64,000 nucleotides of DNA, from NCBI RefSeq assembly GCF_025452095.1, contig NZ_CP104877.1, positions 62,001-126,000 of the forward strand, given 5' to 3'. The notes beneath the pieces were generated by a model. It made no database searches. It was given only the letters and a program-made list of their open reading frames with translations, and was not told where the DNA came from. A program made the translations under genes and the position numbers. Below, in pieces: positions 16,298-23,264 of the stretch. This DNA is from Paenarthrobacter sp. JL.01a (GTDB lineage: Bacteria; Actinomycetota; Actinomycetes; Actinomycetales; Micrococcaceae). Positions within the stretch are counted from its first letter, which is position 1. Each line of letters opens with the position of its first letter.

Positions 16298-16340
16298 ACG
16301 CAGGACTTTGCCACGGGACCGCGATCTAGTGGATCACCGG

Positions 16341-16366
16341 CCCCGATAAGCGATCCTTTAGCGTTC
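16341..16366. repeat. Island palindromic repeat, copy 6
   Basis: CCCCGATAAGC-GATC-CTTTAGCGTTC lies between two divergent island genes. Confidence 0.55.
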
Positions 16367-16412
16367 ATCTGGCCCCAAGCTTTGTGGCGGGTTGGTATGA
16401 CAGCATTTGGTT

Positions 16413-16760
16413 ATGAGCGCACAGCTTGAAGTTCCTAGGCTTGAAGACCTGAGTGATATCGGAATTATGGTCGAGCCGTCTGATCAGCCTTGGGGGGTCT
16501 CTCTGGTCGCGTGGGCGCAGGACGGAAGCACCGTAACTCTTACCTGGGACGAGATCGCTGGGTCAGCGAGGATCCGCTGGACCAGCGGTGACGACGTGCG
16601 CCTTGTCATCGAACGAGAGACGCCGGTGAAGATCAGCGTCCGAAACGAGCACGGCGTCATTGAGTTCCACGTTTGGTCCCGATGGGAAGGAATCGGTGGC
16701 GAATTGATCGTGCGGGTCGGTGAGCACGTGGCGGTTCACGACACACTTCTGCATACCTAG
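16413..16760 (+). CDS. Small acidic protein, candidate immunity protein
   Basis: A 115-residue acidic, beta-rich soluble protein with no family I can name. It reads as a small sandwich: WGVSLVAWAQDGSTVTLTWD, ARIRWTSGDDVRLVIERE, IEFHVWSRWEG and LIVRVGEHVAVHD. ATG 16413 is preferred; an in-frame TTG at 16407 has no better ribosome binding site. Repeat copy 7 begins 13 bases after the stop. Confidence 0.55.
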   Translation: MSAQLEVPRLEDLSDIGIMVEPSDQPWGVSLVAWAQDGSTVTLTWDEIAGSARIRWTSGDDVRLVIERETPVKISVRNEHGVIEFHVWSRWEGIGGELIVRVGEHVAVHDTLLHT

Positions 16761-16773
16761 CAGCCATGTGGAC

Positions 16774-16799
16774 GCCCGGTAAAGGATCGGCTAAAGGAC
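16774..16799. repeat. Island palindromic repeat, copy 7
   Basis: GCCCGGTAAAG-GATC-GGCTAAAGGACG. The left arm matches the consensus exactly. The right arm is reversed relative to the others (CTAAAGG instead of CTTTACCG). It ends just before the Shine-Dalgarno of the next gene. Confidence 0.65.
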
Positions 16800-16808
16800 G
16801 GAGCGAAA

Positions 16809-17288
16809 ATGAAACCAACGATCTCTAGATTCGTGGCGGACGGCCGGGTTTTTGCACTCGTCCAGACACCGACATCTGACATTAGGCGGACGGAACTGAC
16901 CATCAGTTTGATCGGGTCCCGTAGTTGGGACTACGTGGTCCCGGGCTGGCGAGATGTATCTGTCGGCATCAGCGGTGAGATCGCCTACGTATGGGCGGCA
17001 AGAAGCATAATCGTTCTTCCGTCACATAAGCATGCCGACCCCAAAGTTATCCCCTTTGATGAGGAAGATCTCATTGTCGTTTTTGTTGCTGGCTCATGTT
17101 GGTTACTGGTGTGCGAAACCTCCGTCCGGCTGATTGGGCCCGACGGCGAAACTGGTCAGTCTCACTTCAGAGAAGTAGTTGAGGAAGCATCCTTTGATGG
17201 CCACATTGTGATTGTCAGAGACGTCGACTCGTTGGAATACCGCTTCGAAGTATCCGGGACCAACTTGGTCGAGATCATCGATTCGTAA
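16809..17288 (+). CDS. Island protein of 159 residues, unknown
   Basis: A soluble beta-rich protein with repeated strand-turn units of about 40 residues, such as ELTISLIGSRSWDYVVPGW, GEIAYVWAARSIIVLPS, VVFVAGSCWLLVCETSVRLI and YRFEVSGTNLVEII. This could be half of a small beta-propeller. There is no signal peptide. GGACGGAG lies 4-5 bases before the ATG, directly abutting repeat copy 7. The function is unknown. Its position suggests an immunity-type cargo gene like its neighbours. Confidence 0.55.
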   Translation: MKPTISRFVADGRVFALVQTPTSDIRRTELTISLIGSRSWDYVVPGWRDVSVGISGEIAYVWAARSIIVLPSHKHADPKVIPFDEEDLIVVFVAGSCWLLVCETSVRLIGPDGETGQSHFREVVEEASFDGHIVIVRDVDSLEYRFEVSGTNLVEIIDS

Positions 17289-17355
17289 CGACTACGCGAT
17301 TGCAGTACGGCAGCTTGCGCTGACTCATTAGCGCACGGAGCCCCCTATGGCGCGG

Positions 17356-17381
17356 TGCCCGGCAAGGATCCTTTACCGTGC
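17356..17381. repeat. Island palindromic repeat, copy 8
   Basis: TGCCCGGCAAG-GATC-CTTTACCGTGCG. The right half is identical to copy 5. Confidence 0.7.
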
Positions 17382-17420
17382 GGGTTTGGTTTGGGCGGAG
17401 ATGGGTGGTGTTGTTGCCCC

Positions 17421-17807
17421 ATGATGACAGTTAGGGCCGTTAGTCACTTCCGCGATGAAGAGATGGGTTTCGAAGCCCTTGTTCTGGCCGATCAGGATCT
17501 TGCCCCGGAATGGCAGGTGGAATTCCAGCGATCGCTTGACCCCGACGAGCAGGATGTGGCCCAAGGAATGGACTCTTACTGCATAACCTTGGCCAACGGA
17601 GCCTGCGCTTATGAGTGCCTTTCGTCTGCCCTGGTCGAGGAGGGCAGACTGTGCATGGTCTTCTCGGAGGACGGTGCCCAAAAATTAGGGTTGGAATCAT
17701 CGCAGCTGACGCTGTCACTCGATCTGGACGCCTATCAAGTAAATGATCTGAAGAGGGGGCTCCGGTCCGTTCTCGGGAGAGACAGCAACCCACCGGCGCT
17801 CGATTGA
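17421..17807 (+). CDS. Imm10-like immunity protein
   Basis: A 128-residue acidic protein. The centre has VEFQRSLDPDEQDVAQGMDS followed by YCIT and a NGACAYECLSS segment, then LCMVFSEDGAQKLGLESSQL and a terminal helix LKRGLRSVLG. The order (LxxQR, DEQDxxxGMDxYC, small-residue turn, FxxxAxxxLGL) matches my knowledge of the Imm10 immunity family of polymorphic toxin systems. The usual YGG after the GMDxYC strand is replaced by YEC. Tandem ATGs at 17421/17424 give two possible starts. No toxin gene is adjacent. Repeat copy 9 begins 20 bases after the stop. Confidence 0.7.
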   Translation: MMTVRAVSHFRDEEMGFEALVLADQDLAPEWQVEFQRSLDPDEQDVAQGMDSYCITLANGACAYECLSSALVEEGRLCMVFSEDGAQKLGLESSQLTLSLDLDAYQVNDLKRGLRSVLGRDSNPPALD

Positions 17808-17827
17808 GCGATGGATTCCGTCAGTGT

Positions 17828-17853
17828 GGCGGTAAGCCGATCCTTCAACGGGC
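17828..17853. repeat. Island palindromic repeat, copy 9
   Basis: GGCGGTAAGCC-GATC-CTTCAACGGGCA, 3' to the Imm10-like gene. Confidence 0.6.
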
Positions 17854-17869
17854 AATACGAGCTCACATC

Positions 17870-17953
17870 ATGGTCGAGGACGATTGGTGTCTTGTTCGAT
17901 CTAAAGACTCACAGCTCGCCGAAGATTTGTGGATGAACGAAGGACCTCAATGA
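17870..17953 (+). CDS. Micro-ORF of 27 residues, start of a coupled pair
   Basis: A short acidic frame (starts MVEDDWCLVRSKDS) just after repeat copy 9. Its stop overlaps the start of the next short frame as ATGA. No Shine-Dalgarno is obvious. It could be a truncated island gene or a real micropeptide. Confidence 0.25.
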   Translation: MVEDDWCLVRSKDSQLAEDLWMNEGPQ

Positions 17954-18054
17954 CCGACCATCCAACGAGTTTCACAACCCAAGAATTGCGGGAGGTGTTC
18001 GATGCCCTGATGCGACACGACGAGGAACGCCATGGCTCGGCCACTCACCAGTGA
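17950..18054 (+). CDS. Micro-ORF of 34 residues, second of a coupled pair
   Basis: It begins in an ATGA overlap with the preceding frame. GAAGGACCTC lies before the ATG. The peptide is helical and charged (TTQELREVFDALMRHDEERH). It may be the surviving N-terminus of a larger deleted gene, because the rest up to 18202 has no clear frame. Confidence 0.3.
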   Translation: MTDHPTSFTTQELREVFDALMRHDEERHGSATHQ

Positions 18055-18202
18055 CGGGCAAGCTAAAGCGTAACTCCGTGCGCTATTACCCGGGCTCAAA
18101 CCGAGATGGACGGCATGGGCACAGAACAGATGAGCAAGGTGAGTCAACATGCTCCGGTCACCCTAAGCCCTTCCTAGCACGGGCGGCTCGGTCCGTTGGC
18201 GC

Positions 18203-18718
18203 CTATCCCGGCTGCCGAGTTCGACCAGTCTCATAATGCAGAACGCCCTCGTGTTGTAACGCGAACAATCTGTCGGCGATTTCCTGTGACTGGGCCTCGC
18301 TGGAAGATACGGCGAAGAACCGCGGAGACATGAGATCAAGAAGGCAGCCGCGCTCGGCGAGCTCAGATCCTAGGGGCTGCCACGCGGTGGGGTGGTCAGA
18401 TTTCAGCAGGACTCTGAAGGTGAAGTTCCGGGCATCGTGCTCCACCCCGGTGGCAACGAGCGCGTTCTCCGCCGATCGCATGACGCTCACACGATCACCG
18501 AAATTAAGGTCATAGAGATATGCGGGGATACCAAGAACAGTCGCTGTGCCGTCCTTCTCCAGCCGACCCCGAAGACCCTCCCACATCTGTTCCGCATCTG
18601 GCTCAGGGGACACAGCAAACCATATGGTCTCTTCCGCATCCTGTGCTTCTGGAAGGGGCTGGAGTGAGTCATGGCGCCAGTGCGCCACGACGCTGGGATG
18701 TTGCCGGTAGTCAGTCAC
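18203..18718 (-). CDS. DUF4265-like protein, candidate immunity protein
   Basis: A 171-residue soluble protein. The middle contains GIPAYLYDLNFGDRVSVMRS, then a FTFRVLLKSD strand. This fits the DUF4265 pattern of a proline-aromatic turn, LxDxV and a later FRVL strand. DUF4265 proteins are frequently found in toxin-immunity neighbourhoods, but their targets are unknown. The C-terminus carries a predicted alpha-beta unit (RFFAVSSSEAQSQEIADRL). No repeat is seen right after its stop. Copy 10 lies 65 bases before its start. Confidence 0.6.
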   Translation of the reverse strand: MTDYRQHPSVVAHWRHDSLQPLPEAQDAEETIWFAVSPEPDAEQMWEGLRGRLEKDGTATVLGIPAYLYDLNFGDRVSVMRSAENALVATGVEHDARNFTFRVLLKSDHPTAWQPLGSELAERGCLLDLMSPRFFAVSSSEAQSQEIADRLFALQHEGVLHYETGRTRQPG

Positions 18719-18782
18719 CAGCTGAGACTATCCAACGAATACAGCCACGACATCGCTTAGGCGGACAGGTTTACTATGTGGT

Positions 18783-18808
18783 GTCCGGTAGAGGATCCCG
18801 GAAGGCGC
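18783..18808. repeat. Island palindromic repeat, copy 10
   Basis: TCCGGTAGAG-GATC-CCGGAAGGCG. The left arm is good and the right arm has diverged. Confidence 0.5.
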
Positions 18809-18858
18809 TGCCCGGGCAGCAAAGGACGTTCCACAAACGAGCAATCGCGCGAGGCAAA

Positions 18859-19320
18859 ATGACCGAAGACAGGCCGTTCACCCGGGCCAAAACCGGGGTC
18901 AGCCACGGAAGAAGAGACGATCAGGAGATGACAATCGCCAATGGTCTCATCCGGGCTGTCCTCGGGTACCAACTTGTACAATTCCGCATAGGCTACGGGG
19001 TCCACCTTGAATTGGGAAACGACTTCGAGATCACCATCGAGGCGGAATTCACCCTTAAAGCTGGCGAGATGCGGTGGACCGGCGATCCATTGACGACAGA
19101 GGCCGCGGGTGCCCTCGCACCCGTCACCTTGAAGACGGTATCGGAAGCCACGATCGGCAAAGATGGCACATTACGTCTCACCCTCGGCCAGGTGATGCTG
19201 ACGGTTTCGCCGCACCCTCTTTACGAGGCATGGCAAGTCAGAGGACCCCGAGGCTTGCTGATTGTTTGCTCGCCCGGCGGTGATTACGTCGCGTGCTGGG
19301 CGCCGACACCTGCCCCCTAG
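18859..19320 (+). CDS. DUF6188-like protein, candidate immunity protein
   Basis: 153 residues from the ATG at 18859, which has GAGG 4 bases upstream; an alternative ATG at 18928 would give 130 residues and begin at the conserved part. The conserved pattern is LGYQLVQFRIGYGVHLEL at the start, FEITIEAEF, and at the end YEAWQVRGPRGLLIVCSPGG followed by W. This order, especially the C-terminal YEAWQ-GP-G-LxVxxPGG-W, is what I know from DUF6188 proteins of actinobacteria. Its role as an immunity protein is inferred from location. Repeat copy 11 begins 6 bases after the stop. Confidence 0.6.
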   Translation: MTEDRPFTRAKTGVSHGRRDDQEMTIANGLIRAVLGYQLVQFRIGYGVHLELGNDFEITIEAEFTLKAGEMRWTGDPLTTEAAGALAPVTLKTVSEATIGKDGTLRLTLGQVMLTVSPHPLYEAWQVRGPRGLLIVCSPGGDYVACWAPTPAP

Positions 19321-19325
19321 TGCTG

Positions 19326-19351
19326 CCCCGCTAATGGATCCCTTACCGGAC
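19326..19351. repeat. Island palindromic repeat, copy 11
   Basis: CCCCGCTAATG-GATC-CCTTACCGGACG, 3' to the DUF6188-like gene. Confidence 0.7.
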
Positions 19352-19367
19352 GTAAGCTGGCACCCAC

Positions 19368-19703
19368 GATGGGTAGAAATCTGAATACCGGCTCGCTTGC
19401 CGCCGACACATGTTCAGCAGTCACGGCAAATCAGCAGATAGAGCTCGGATCAGGTGCTCCGAGTCGAGTTATCTTCTCCGTTCTACCTGCCTAACGGCCA
19501 CCCGACCGCTGAAGAAGAAGCCTCCGGGTGGGGTGTTGACTGGAAGTCTCCACCCCATCCTCCTGGCATCCCCCGGACAAAAGACGAAACTTTCAGACGG
19601 CCTGGCCCACTTCCTTAGTAGTGGTACGAATGTTGTGTCGGTCGAGACACCCCAAGAAACGTTCCTCCACGTCGATGCTCTAATGAAAGAAGAAGACCTA
19701 TGA
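19368..19703 (+). pseudogene. Possible decayed island gene
   Basis: No frame is open throughout. Pieces that look protein-like sit in two frames. A frame entered at the GTG 19454 reads VELSSPFYLPNGHPTAEEEA and then stops. Another frame ends at 19703 with LAHFLSSGTNVVSVETPQET and then VDALMKEEDL. A single indel around 19540 would join them into a protein of roughly 80-90 residues. I do not recognise it, and the decay is an inference. Confidence 0.3.
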
Positions 19704-19752
19704 ATGAAGCTCATTGGGCCGGCCGGAGGCGACCAGGGCGTACGCAGGTCGC

Positions 19753-20231
19753 ATGAAGTTAACCGACTACCTCGTTCGCCTGCCCAGCGGGGAGTTGGGC
19801 CATTACGAAGTTGACGAAAGCATCCCCTTCGCTGTGGCCGTGCTGATCGAGCAAGACGATGAAATACTTTTGACCCGCCAGTACCGTTTCCCTCTAAACG
19901 CCTGGATTTTTGACTTACCGGGAGGTGCCGGGGAAGTAGGAGAACTTCCTGAGGTTGCCGCGCGCCGTGAAGTGCAGGAAGAGCTTGGACTAAGAATTGA
20001 TTCCATAGTGGCCCTTCAACACTTCTTCCCAAATCCTGGCCGGTCTATTTGTTTCTTGCCAAAGTCGCCGAGGAAGGTCTGGCTCCCCTAGACGACCCTT
20101 GGGAACGGGTAGCAGGTCGGCGCGTTAGGAAGTCCCATATCGGGGAAATGATCGCGGCGGGCGAGCTTGTTGATCCGTCTCTCCTCATTGCTTGGCAGAG
20201 CGCTACGGCGAAGGGCCTTCTCGGTGTTTAG
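19753..20231 (+). pseudogene. Frameshifted NUDIX hydrolase (ADP-ribose pyrophosphatase-like)
   Basis: The frame from ATG 19753 reads through a NUDIX box: GGAGEVGELPEVAARREVQEE followed by LGL, preceded by LLTRQYRFPL. These are the hallmarks of ADP-ribose or nucleoside-diphosphate-sugar pyrophosphatases. It then loses the frame near 20042. From there another frame continues the expected family sequence (FLAKVAEEGLAPLDDPWERV) to a stop at 20229-20231. One base missing in the run GGCCGGTCTATTTG would explain it. The whole would be about 160 residues. It is either a recent pseudogene or a sequence error. A degenerate island repeat may overlap its stop. Confidence 0.75.
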
Positions 20232-20650
20232 CGACAGATCCCCGACCGCCCAGAGATACAGCTCTCTTCTCTTCGGCGGTCAGGGTTGATGCCGTAGGAG
20301 TTGGCTTCTTCCTCCGGATCTCTCGCCTAGTGCTCATTCGACGTATCGGACCTGACTCGGTCGGCTGGGGCCGCGTCGCGGGCTACAGACCAGCAACTCT
20401 CCGCAATATCAGCTGACCTTTATCTGGTTGAAGCGTTTCTGATTGGGCCGTTGATTCAGTGGCTAATGCCCTTGTTTACTGTTCCCACCCGCCCGCAAGA
20501 ACCCATGCCAGCCGCTGCTGTGCTCAGGCAGTAGGCATGCCGGGACGGCAGCGACGTCAAGTCCCGCCGACCCGCGAAACGCAAGTGCCGCCGTCGTACT
20601 TCTTGTGAAAGTACGACGGCGGCACTTGCCGTTTGTTCCGGGGCTGAACG
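20232..20650. other. 419-base gap: right edge of the accessory island
   Basis: I find no convincing gene. A degenerate repeat-like sequence centred on GATC at 20237-20240 adjoins the NUDIX pseudogene. The right part holds a strong hairpin (20581-20629). No integrase, tRNA or direct repeat marks the edge. Confidence 0.4.
20581..20629. terminator. Terminator-like hairpin with a 19-base perfect stem
   Basis: GCAAGTGCCGCCGTCGTAC and its exact complement, with an 11-base loop, flanked by AAAC on the left and CGTTT on the right. It lies 22 bases past the stop of the minus-strand PfpI gene and could work in both directions. Confidence 0.65.
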
Positions 20651-21217
20651 CTAGGCGGTCTGGCCTGCGTGCTGGCCCTCGGAGATTTCCTCGACCACCT
20701 TGGCGTTGAAGGCGGGGAGGTCGTCCGGGTTTCGGCTGGTGACCAAGCCCTGGTCCACGACGACTTCCTCGTCCGTCCAGTTGGCGCCCACGTTCTTCAG
20801 GTCCGTCTGGAGCGTGTGGTACGAGGTGACGTTGCGGCCCTTGATCACGCCGGCCTCGATGAGAATCCACGGCCCGTGGCAGATTGATGCCACTGGCTTG
20901 TGCTGCTCAAAGAAAGCGCGCGTGAAGTTCTGGGCGTCCTTGTCCACGCGGAGGTGATCCGCGTTGACGACGCCGCCGGGCAGGACCAGCGCGTCAAAGT
21001 CCGAGGCGTCGGCGTCCGCGACTGCGAGGTCGACGTCGAAGGTGTCACCCTTCTCCACGCCGTTGAAGCCCTGGAGCTTGCCCTTTTCGGGAGCGATCAG
21101 CGTGGGTTCGCCACCTGCGTCCTTCACGGCCTGCCATGGGCTGGTGAGTTCCACCTGCTCCACGCCGTCCGTCAACAGGAATGCGACCTTCTTGCCGGTG
21201 ATGTTGTGTTCTGACAT
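20651..21217 (-). CDS. PfpI/DJ-1 type 1 glutamine amidotransferase-like protein
   Basis: A 188-residue protein of the DJ-1/PfpI superfamily (YhbO, general stress protein 18 group), acting as a deglycase or protein-repair factor in characterised relatives. The nucleophile elbow is ASICHGPW with Cys113 and the adjacent His. An early Glu in TDGVEQVELTSP and the LVLPGGV segment complete the site. Starting at 21217, GGAGGAGG lies 4 bases upstream. An upstream in-frame ATG at 21256 would add 13 residues and has no ribosome binding site. Confidence 0.88.
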   Translation of the reverse strand: MSEHNITGKKVAFLLTDGVEQVELTSPWQAVKDAGGEPTLIAPEKGKLQGFNGVEKGDTFDVDLAVADADASDFDALVLPGGVVNADHLRVDKDAQNFTRAFFEQHKPVASICHGPWILIEAGVIKGRNVTSYHTLQTDLKNVGANWTDEEVVVDQGLVTSRNPDDLPAFNAKVVEEISEGQHAGQTA

Positions 21218-21314
21218 TGTTCCTCCTCCGTTGTGCGGCATAGGCCTTCTGGGCACACGCTGCTGCTCTGAGAGTTGTTTGTCTGACTTGATCCAGCATA
21301 GGAAAAGTCAAAGT

Positions 21315-21330
21315 AGTAAGCAAGCTGACT
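21315..21330. promoter_or_regulatory. Inverted repeat AGTAAGC-AA-GCTGACT, candidate operator
   Basis: One mismatch in seven base pairs, placed about 100 bases upstream of the PfpI start in the divergent region before the AraC-type gene. It resembles MarR-type operators of the AGTAAGC/GCTTACT kind. The regulator is unknown. The 323-base intergenic region contains no gene. Confidence 0.35.
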
Positions 21331-21540
21331 ATTTCTTGGGCGGTGCTCCATTGCCGTCCTTCGTTTGCCGGATGCAGCCGGGCGCTGCGAGGCCGAATAA
21401 AATAGGCCTATGTCCGGGCGGCGTGCGGGCCTGGGAGCAAGATTATGAATACTTCATCTGCGGAGACTCACCATCAGAAGATCTTTCAGCCGTAAGCAGT
21501 GGACATGGCCATCCCGTCCAGTCGGGGCGGAGATTGCGCC

Positions 21541-22560
21541 GTGACCGCCATTCAAGATGATGGTGCAGGCCGATTGACGCAATACAACGTACCCCACGAT
21601 CTGACGGCCGAGCAGAAGTTCGATCACTGGCGCGATTGGTATGGAAGTGCAGTGGAAACCCCTATGAGGCTTGAGCGGCGGGGCGGGCAGCCCGGTCCAT
21701 CCTTCAGCCCCACCGCTACCAGTTTTGGAGTTCCCGATGTCAGCCTTATCGAGGTTCGGAACGAGCCTGCGGCGGGGTTTTGGGGCGGGAATCCAAGCTC
21801 GCATGATGTGAGGCTGGTGTATTTCAGGCGCGCCCCCTCAGTGACACTCTGCGCTCCTGACCCCTTGCCGGTCCAGTCGGGCTACGTGGGCTTCCTCGAT
21901 GTTGCACGCAACGGAGGCTTCGACGCGCCGGCAGGGTTGCATGCGTTCCAGGTCAACATCAACCGGTCACGGCTGGATCTCGATGAACGGTCATACGCTC
22001 GCTTGCTGCAGCATCAGGATCTGAGCCGTCATCCACTGGTGAAGGGCTTCGTAGTGCCGTCCCTGATGAACTGGAAACAACCCGGTCTTGCCAGTGAAGC
22101 TGAGGGTGTGGCCGACATCTTTACGTCCGTGGTCACGGCCTTGGTCAGTTCCCTGCTTCAGGCGCCGGCTGATGGTTCACTTTTGGAGCCCGGGAGGCGA
22201 CTGGCGATTAGGCAGTATGTGAAAGCCAATTTTCGGAACCGGGATTTGGACCCCGACGGGATTGCAGTGCATTTCAGGATTTCCCGCCGCACCCTATTCC
22301 ACCATTTCGAGAATGAGTCCATGTCCTTATTCAGCTATGTCCGGTTGCTGAGGACGGTGATGGCGCTGCAGCTTCTCACTGACCCCGGCTCCAGGAAAAT
22401 TCCCTTGTCCGACATTGCGAACGCAAGCGGGTTCTCAGGTCTCCAGTCAATGCGCCGGGCGTTGAAGGAGACTACGGGGCTCACCATCAGGGAGGCCCGT
22501 CAGCACGAGTCATTGGCGCGCACGAGCATCGTCAAGCTGCGGGAATCATTGTCTCCTTGA
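21541..22560 (+). CDS. AraC-family transcriptional regulator
   Basis: A 339-residue regulator from a GTG with GGAG 8 bases upstream; in-frame GTG 21499 and ATG 21505 would add 12-14 residues. Residues 1-200 resemble the AraC-binding-like domain of activators related to FeaR/NphR (it begins DLTAEQKFDHWRDWY). The C-terminal 100 residues carry two helix-turn-helix units: DPDGIAVHFRISRRTLFHHF, and IPLSDIANASGFSGLQSMRR followed by ALKETTGLT. No metabolic gene is adjacent on the same strand, so its targets are unknown. Confidence 0.82.
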   Translation: MTAIQDDGAGRLTQYNVPHDLTAEQKFDHWRDWYGSAVETPMRLERRGGQPGPSFSPTATSFGVPDVSLIEVRNEPAAGFWGGNPSSHDVRLVYFRRAPSVTLCAPDPLPVQSGYVGFLDVARNGGFDAPAGLHAFQVNINRSRLDLDERSYARLLQHQDLSRHPLVKGFVVPSLMNWKQPGLASEAEGVADIFTSVVTALVSSLLQAPADGSLLEPGRRLAIRQYVKANFRNRDLDPDGIAVHFRISRRTLFHHFENESMSLFSYVRLLRTVMALQLLTDPGSRKIPLSDIANASGFSGLQSMRRALKETTGLTIREARQHESLARTSIVKLRESLSP

Positions 22561-22814
22561 ACTGGCACCGGCGCGGTGTTTGAGCTTCGCAAGATTGCTG
22601 GTGCTGCACTGTTTGATACTTTTGAGGTCCATTCCTGGCGCTTATTGACGCTTTGGCGCTTGGAGGCGTTTCCGGGCCTTCACGGGGAACTCCGGCCGGT
22701 GATAGGTTTCAGTCGATTTCCGCCGGCGATGATGGGGTGAGCACACAGCAGGAATCGGTTCCCAGCGGTTTGGGTCCAGCACAACTCAGGCGGACCCGTG
22801 TACTAGGAGTCACC

Positions 22815-23264
22815 ATGTGTACTCATGCCAACAGCGAAATCTGCCTACATTCGCCCCAACTGGTCAGGGCCTCCATCTCCAGGTCTGGTCCCGACTGCCT
22901 TCTTGAGTTCCAGTACGACGGAGAGCTTCCCTGTATGGGGGCCTTCATCATGGGTATCGAGATGTCAGTGGGGAGCCGCGCGGATATTCGCCACTGCTGT
23001 ATCGAATTCCATAAGGGGGTACCGACGGGCGCCCTGACCTACGATTTCAACGGGCATTGGCAGGCTGACCACGGACCCGTAGGCTCCATGCACGGAACCA
23101 ACATTGTGCGGGGACGATTTCCAGCCTGGTCCTTCAGCGGTTGGACGCACAGCAGAGCGGCAACGGCTTTCGCCATCCAGAATGGAGCAACGACCCACTC
23201 AGGGGTCCAAGTGACTGAGGGAACGCTCAGCCGATCAGACCAGCTCCACCTCGAGGCCCTTTGA
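22815..23264 (+). CDS. Hypothetical protein of 149 residues
   Basis: A soluble protein with no recognised family. The ATG is chosen because TAGGAGT lies 4-5 bases before it. It is rich in Cys and His in its first half (MCTHANSEICLHS, IRHCCIEFHKG) and Gly-rich later (GPVGSMHGTNIVRG). The clustered Cys/His might bind metal, but no known motif is formed. Its 3' end overlaps the convergent DeoR gene by 30 bases, which is unusual here and leaves some doubt that it is expressed. Confidence 0.45.
   Translation: MCTHANSEICLHSPQLVRASISRSGPDCLLEFQYDGELPCMGAFIMGIEMSVGSRADIRHCCIEFHKGVPTGALTYDFNGHWQADHGPVGSMHGTNIVRGRFPAWSFSGWTHSRAATAFAIQNGATTHSGVQVTEGTLSRSDQLHLEAL

Noticed and set aside
18520..18858. N-terminal extension of the DUF6188-like protein
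   Set aside because: The open frame reaches back to 18520 but runs antisense to the DUF4265-like gene and across repeat copy 10; the conserved part begins near 18928.
13313..19351. CRISPR array
   Set aside because: The repeats are palindromic and diverged, spacing is hundreds of bases with full genes between them, and no cas gene is present.
13313..19351. Classical integron
   Set aside because: No tyrosine integrase, genes on both strands, and repeats far shorter and more symmetric than attC sites. Kept only as an analogy.
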